Below, one piece after another: positions 4,922-6,313 of a stretch of 6,313 nucleotides of DNA. The translations under genes were made by a program, and so were the position numbers. The DNA comes from JAFGPJ01 sp964439135 (GTDB taxonomy: Bacteria; Planctomycetota; Phycisphaerae; Sedimentisphaerales; Anaerobacaceae). The stretch covers positions 1-6,313 of the forward strand of contig CAYTNN010000245.1 of NCBI GenBank assembly GCA_964439135.1, given 5' to 3'. How positions within the stretch are numbered: the stretch's first letter is position 1; every line of letters starts with the position of its first letter. Below the pieces are notes generated by a model that saw nothing but the letters and a program-made list of their open reading frames with translations, searched no databases and was not told where the DNA came from.

Positions 4922-6313
4922 ACCCGGTACTTCTTATTGCAGTACCTTTAGGTTTGGCTTTTGCCATTCCTCTGTTTGCTCTTTTTTGGAAAGCCGCGGT
5001 TAAATACATTCCGCCGGTAGCACTTGCTTTCAACCTTGTTGTTTCTCTCCTGTTGCTTCCCAGAGTACTGGAAAATTCTATAATTGTATCTATTGGTGGC
5101 TGGCAACCTCCGTTCTGTATTAATCTGGTCGCCGGCCCGGTGGGTGTCCTGTTTTCCACCATCATCGCTTTGGTAGGCCTTTTGGTTTCCGTCTATGCAT
5201 TGGATTACATTAAAGAAGGTGCTACCGAAAAGTACCATATGCTTTATCTTCTGCTTCTTACGGGAGCTACAGGTGTCGTTCTTACAGGGGATATATTCAA
5301 CCTCTTTGTCTTCTTTGAGATTCTCTGCATTTCGTCCTATAGCCTCGTCGCTTACCTGAGAGACAAAGCCAGCATCGAATCAGCGGTGAAGTACCTGATT
5401 CAAGGCGCCGTTGGTTCAAGTCTTCTGCTTATAGGAATAGGCTTGCTTTACGGTCTTTTCGGCACGCTTAATATGGCTGATATTGCCCAGAGCATAAGAT
5501 CAGTTAGCCCCGTATCAGTTTTTGTTCCTATGGTCTTAATTGTTGCCGGATTGGGAATCGAGGCAGCGATATTCCCCTTGAATGCCTGGTTGCCCGACGC
5601 TCATTCATCGGCTCCATCATCTATAAGCGCGATTCTATCCGGCATAGCCATTGAGGTGGGCCTTTATGCCGTAGTCAGGGTAATATTTACTATATTCGGC
5701 GCTCAAAGCTTCTTGCCGTTTCTGGCACTTTTGGGGATTTTAACTCTTTTAGTAGGTGAGATGTGCGCTTTTTGCCAAAACAACATCAAAAGAATGCTGG
5801 CCTATTCCAGCATCGGCCAAATAGGCTTAATCCTGTTCGCTCTGGCAATAGCTACTTCTTACGGAGTAACCAGCGGTTTATTCCAACTGGTAAGTCACAC
5901 TCTTAGTAAGGCGCTGCTGTTTTTAGCGGCAGGGTATATGATTTATCGAGCTGGCTCGATGGAAATTTCGGCCTTGGAAGGGATGGGCAAAAAAATGCCG
6001 CTTACTTGCTTAGCCTTTACCATCGGCGTGTTTTCACTTGTAGGACTGCCGCCTTTTATAGGTTTTCCCAGCAAATTCTTAATTGTTCGAGCTGCCTTGG
6101 CTACTAAAGAAACGTACTTCATCGTGCTTCTTGGCCTTGCCCTGTTAGGTACGGTAATTGAAGGGGCGTATTTCTTCCGTATTATCCAGGTTCTATATTT
6201 TAAGGGAGAAAAATCTAATCCTGGAAGGGAAGAAGCTCCAGTCGCCGCCTTGATCCCTATGTTTATTTTCGTGGTTCTGATTGTAGTCGTAGGAATATAT
6301 CCCAAACTTGTAA
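4915..6313 (+). CDS. mnhD: Na+/H+ antiporter subunit D (MnhD/MbhH, NuoN/ND2-like), 3' truncated
   Basis: At least 466 residues are visible and the gene runs off the right edge, so only the C-terminus (perhaps 20-50 residues) is missing. It is a proton-translocating membrane protein of the complex I antiporter-like family with about 13-14 helices. Visible marks are NLFVFFEILCISSYSLVAY (129-147) with the helix-5 glutamate E135, then AVKYLIQGAVGS (157-168), FPLNAWLPDAHSSAPSSISA (220-239), KRMLAYSSIGQIG (292-304) and HTLSKALLFLAAG (328-340) with His328 and Lys332. Lysines normally present in helices 7 and 8 read as glutamate (E216 in GIEAAIF and E247 in AIEVGLY). The ATG at 4915 overlaps the mnhC stop by 7 bases and has GGGAG (4905-4909) five bases upstream, a layout for translational coupling. 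It would form the ion pathway together with MnhB/C and whatever redox module lies downstream. The long open stretches on the opposite strand are shadows. Confidence 0.94.
   Translation, partial: MVDPVLLIAVPLGLAFAIPLFALFWKAAVKYIPPVALAFNLVVSLLLLPRVLENSIIVSIGGWQPPFCINLVAGPVGVLFSTIIALVGLLVSVYALDYIKEGATEKYHMLYLLLLTGATGVVLTGDIFNLFVFFEILCISSYSLVAYLRDKASIESAVKYLIQGAVGSSLLLIGIGLLYGLFGTLNMADIAQSIRSVSPVSVFVPMVLIVAGLGIEAAIFPLNAWLPDAHSSAPSSISAILSGIAIEVGLYAVVRVIFTIFGAQSFLPFLALLGILTLLVGEMCAFCQNNIKRMLAYSSIGQIGLILFALAIATSYGVTSGLFQLVSHTLSKALLFLAAGYMIYRAGSMEISALEGMGKKMPLTCLAFTIGVFSLVGLPPFIGFPSKFLIVRAALATKETYFIVLLGLALLGTVIEGAYFFRIIQVLYFKGEKSNPGREEAPVAALIPMFIFVVLIVVVGIYPKLV

Noticed and set aside
4887..6305. Minus-strand readings of 92, 96 and 120 codons opposite mnhC/mnhD
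   Set aside because: The antisense of membrane-protein codons often stays open. They have no family resemblance, and the plus-strand subunits are certain.

Overview
This window comes from an anaerobic or facultatively anaerobic bacterium that I cannot place to phylum. It carries rex, an NADH-sensing repressor known from bacteria. It also carries a cation/proton antiporter module (Mrp/Mbh type), a flavin-dependent pyridine-nucleotide disulfide reductase and a small ArsR-family repressor. A run of exactly 100 N at 3873-3972 marks a scaffold join, so this is a draft assembly, probably a metagenome or single-cell genome.

Layout. Positions 1-54 may be the last 17 codons of a gene entering from the left. 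Positions 55-710 hold no gene I can support, only two clear hairpin-forming repeats and a shift from very AT-rich to more GC-rich sequence. rex lies at 711-1349 on the minus strand. The 208-bp region at 1350-1557 is a divergent control region. It has a good promoter for rex, a weaker candidate for the plus-strand operon, a near-consensus Rex operator (1511-1528), a Rex-like half site on the rex side, and a decaying array of five AT-rich octamers. From 1558 onward all genes are on the plus strand: mnhE, the flavoprotein disulfide reductase, the arsR-type gene, a short gap with a perfect 20-bp palindrome (3744-3763), the start of mnhF, the assembly gap, the rest of an mbhE-mnhB type gene, mnhC, and mnhD running off the right edge.

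How it may work. The antiporter subunits are one membrane module that moves protons and sodium ions. Their wording is closer to the Mbh/Mrp modules attached to membrane hydrogenases and ferredoxin-linked complexes than to stand-alone MnhA-type antiporters. No MnhA is visible. The disulfide reductase and ArsR regulator sit between mnhE and mnhF, which are normally adjacent. The 12-mer ATATACAAATAA occurs both in the rex-mnhE control region and inside the palindrome before mnhF, so one regulator, plausibly the ArsR protein, may control both transcription units. Rex would add NADH/NAD+ control at the first promoter. The arrangement resembles the archaeal trio of an ArsR-family redox regulator (SurR), a CoA-dependent sulfur/disulfide reductase (NSR) and an Mbh/Mbs membrane complex. 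That comparison is an inference, not a demonstrated homology.

The most striking protein-level observation is in mnhD. Two lysines usually found in membrane helices 7 and 8 of this antiporter family appear as glutamates (E216 and E247).
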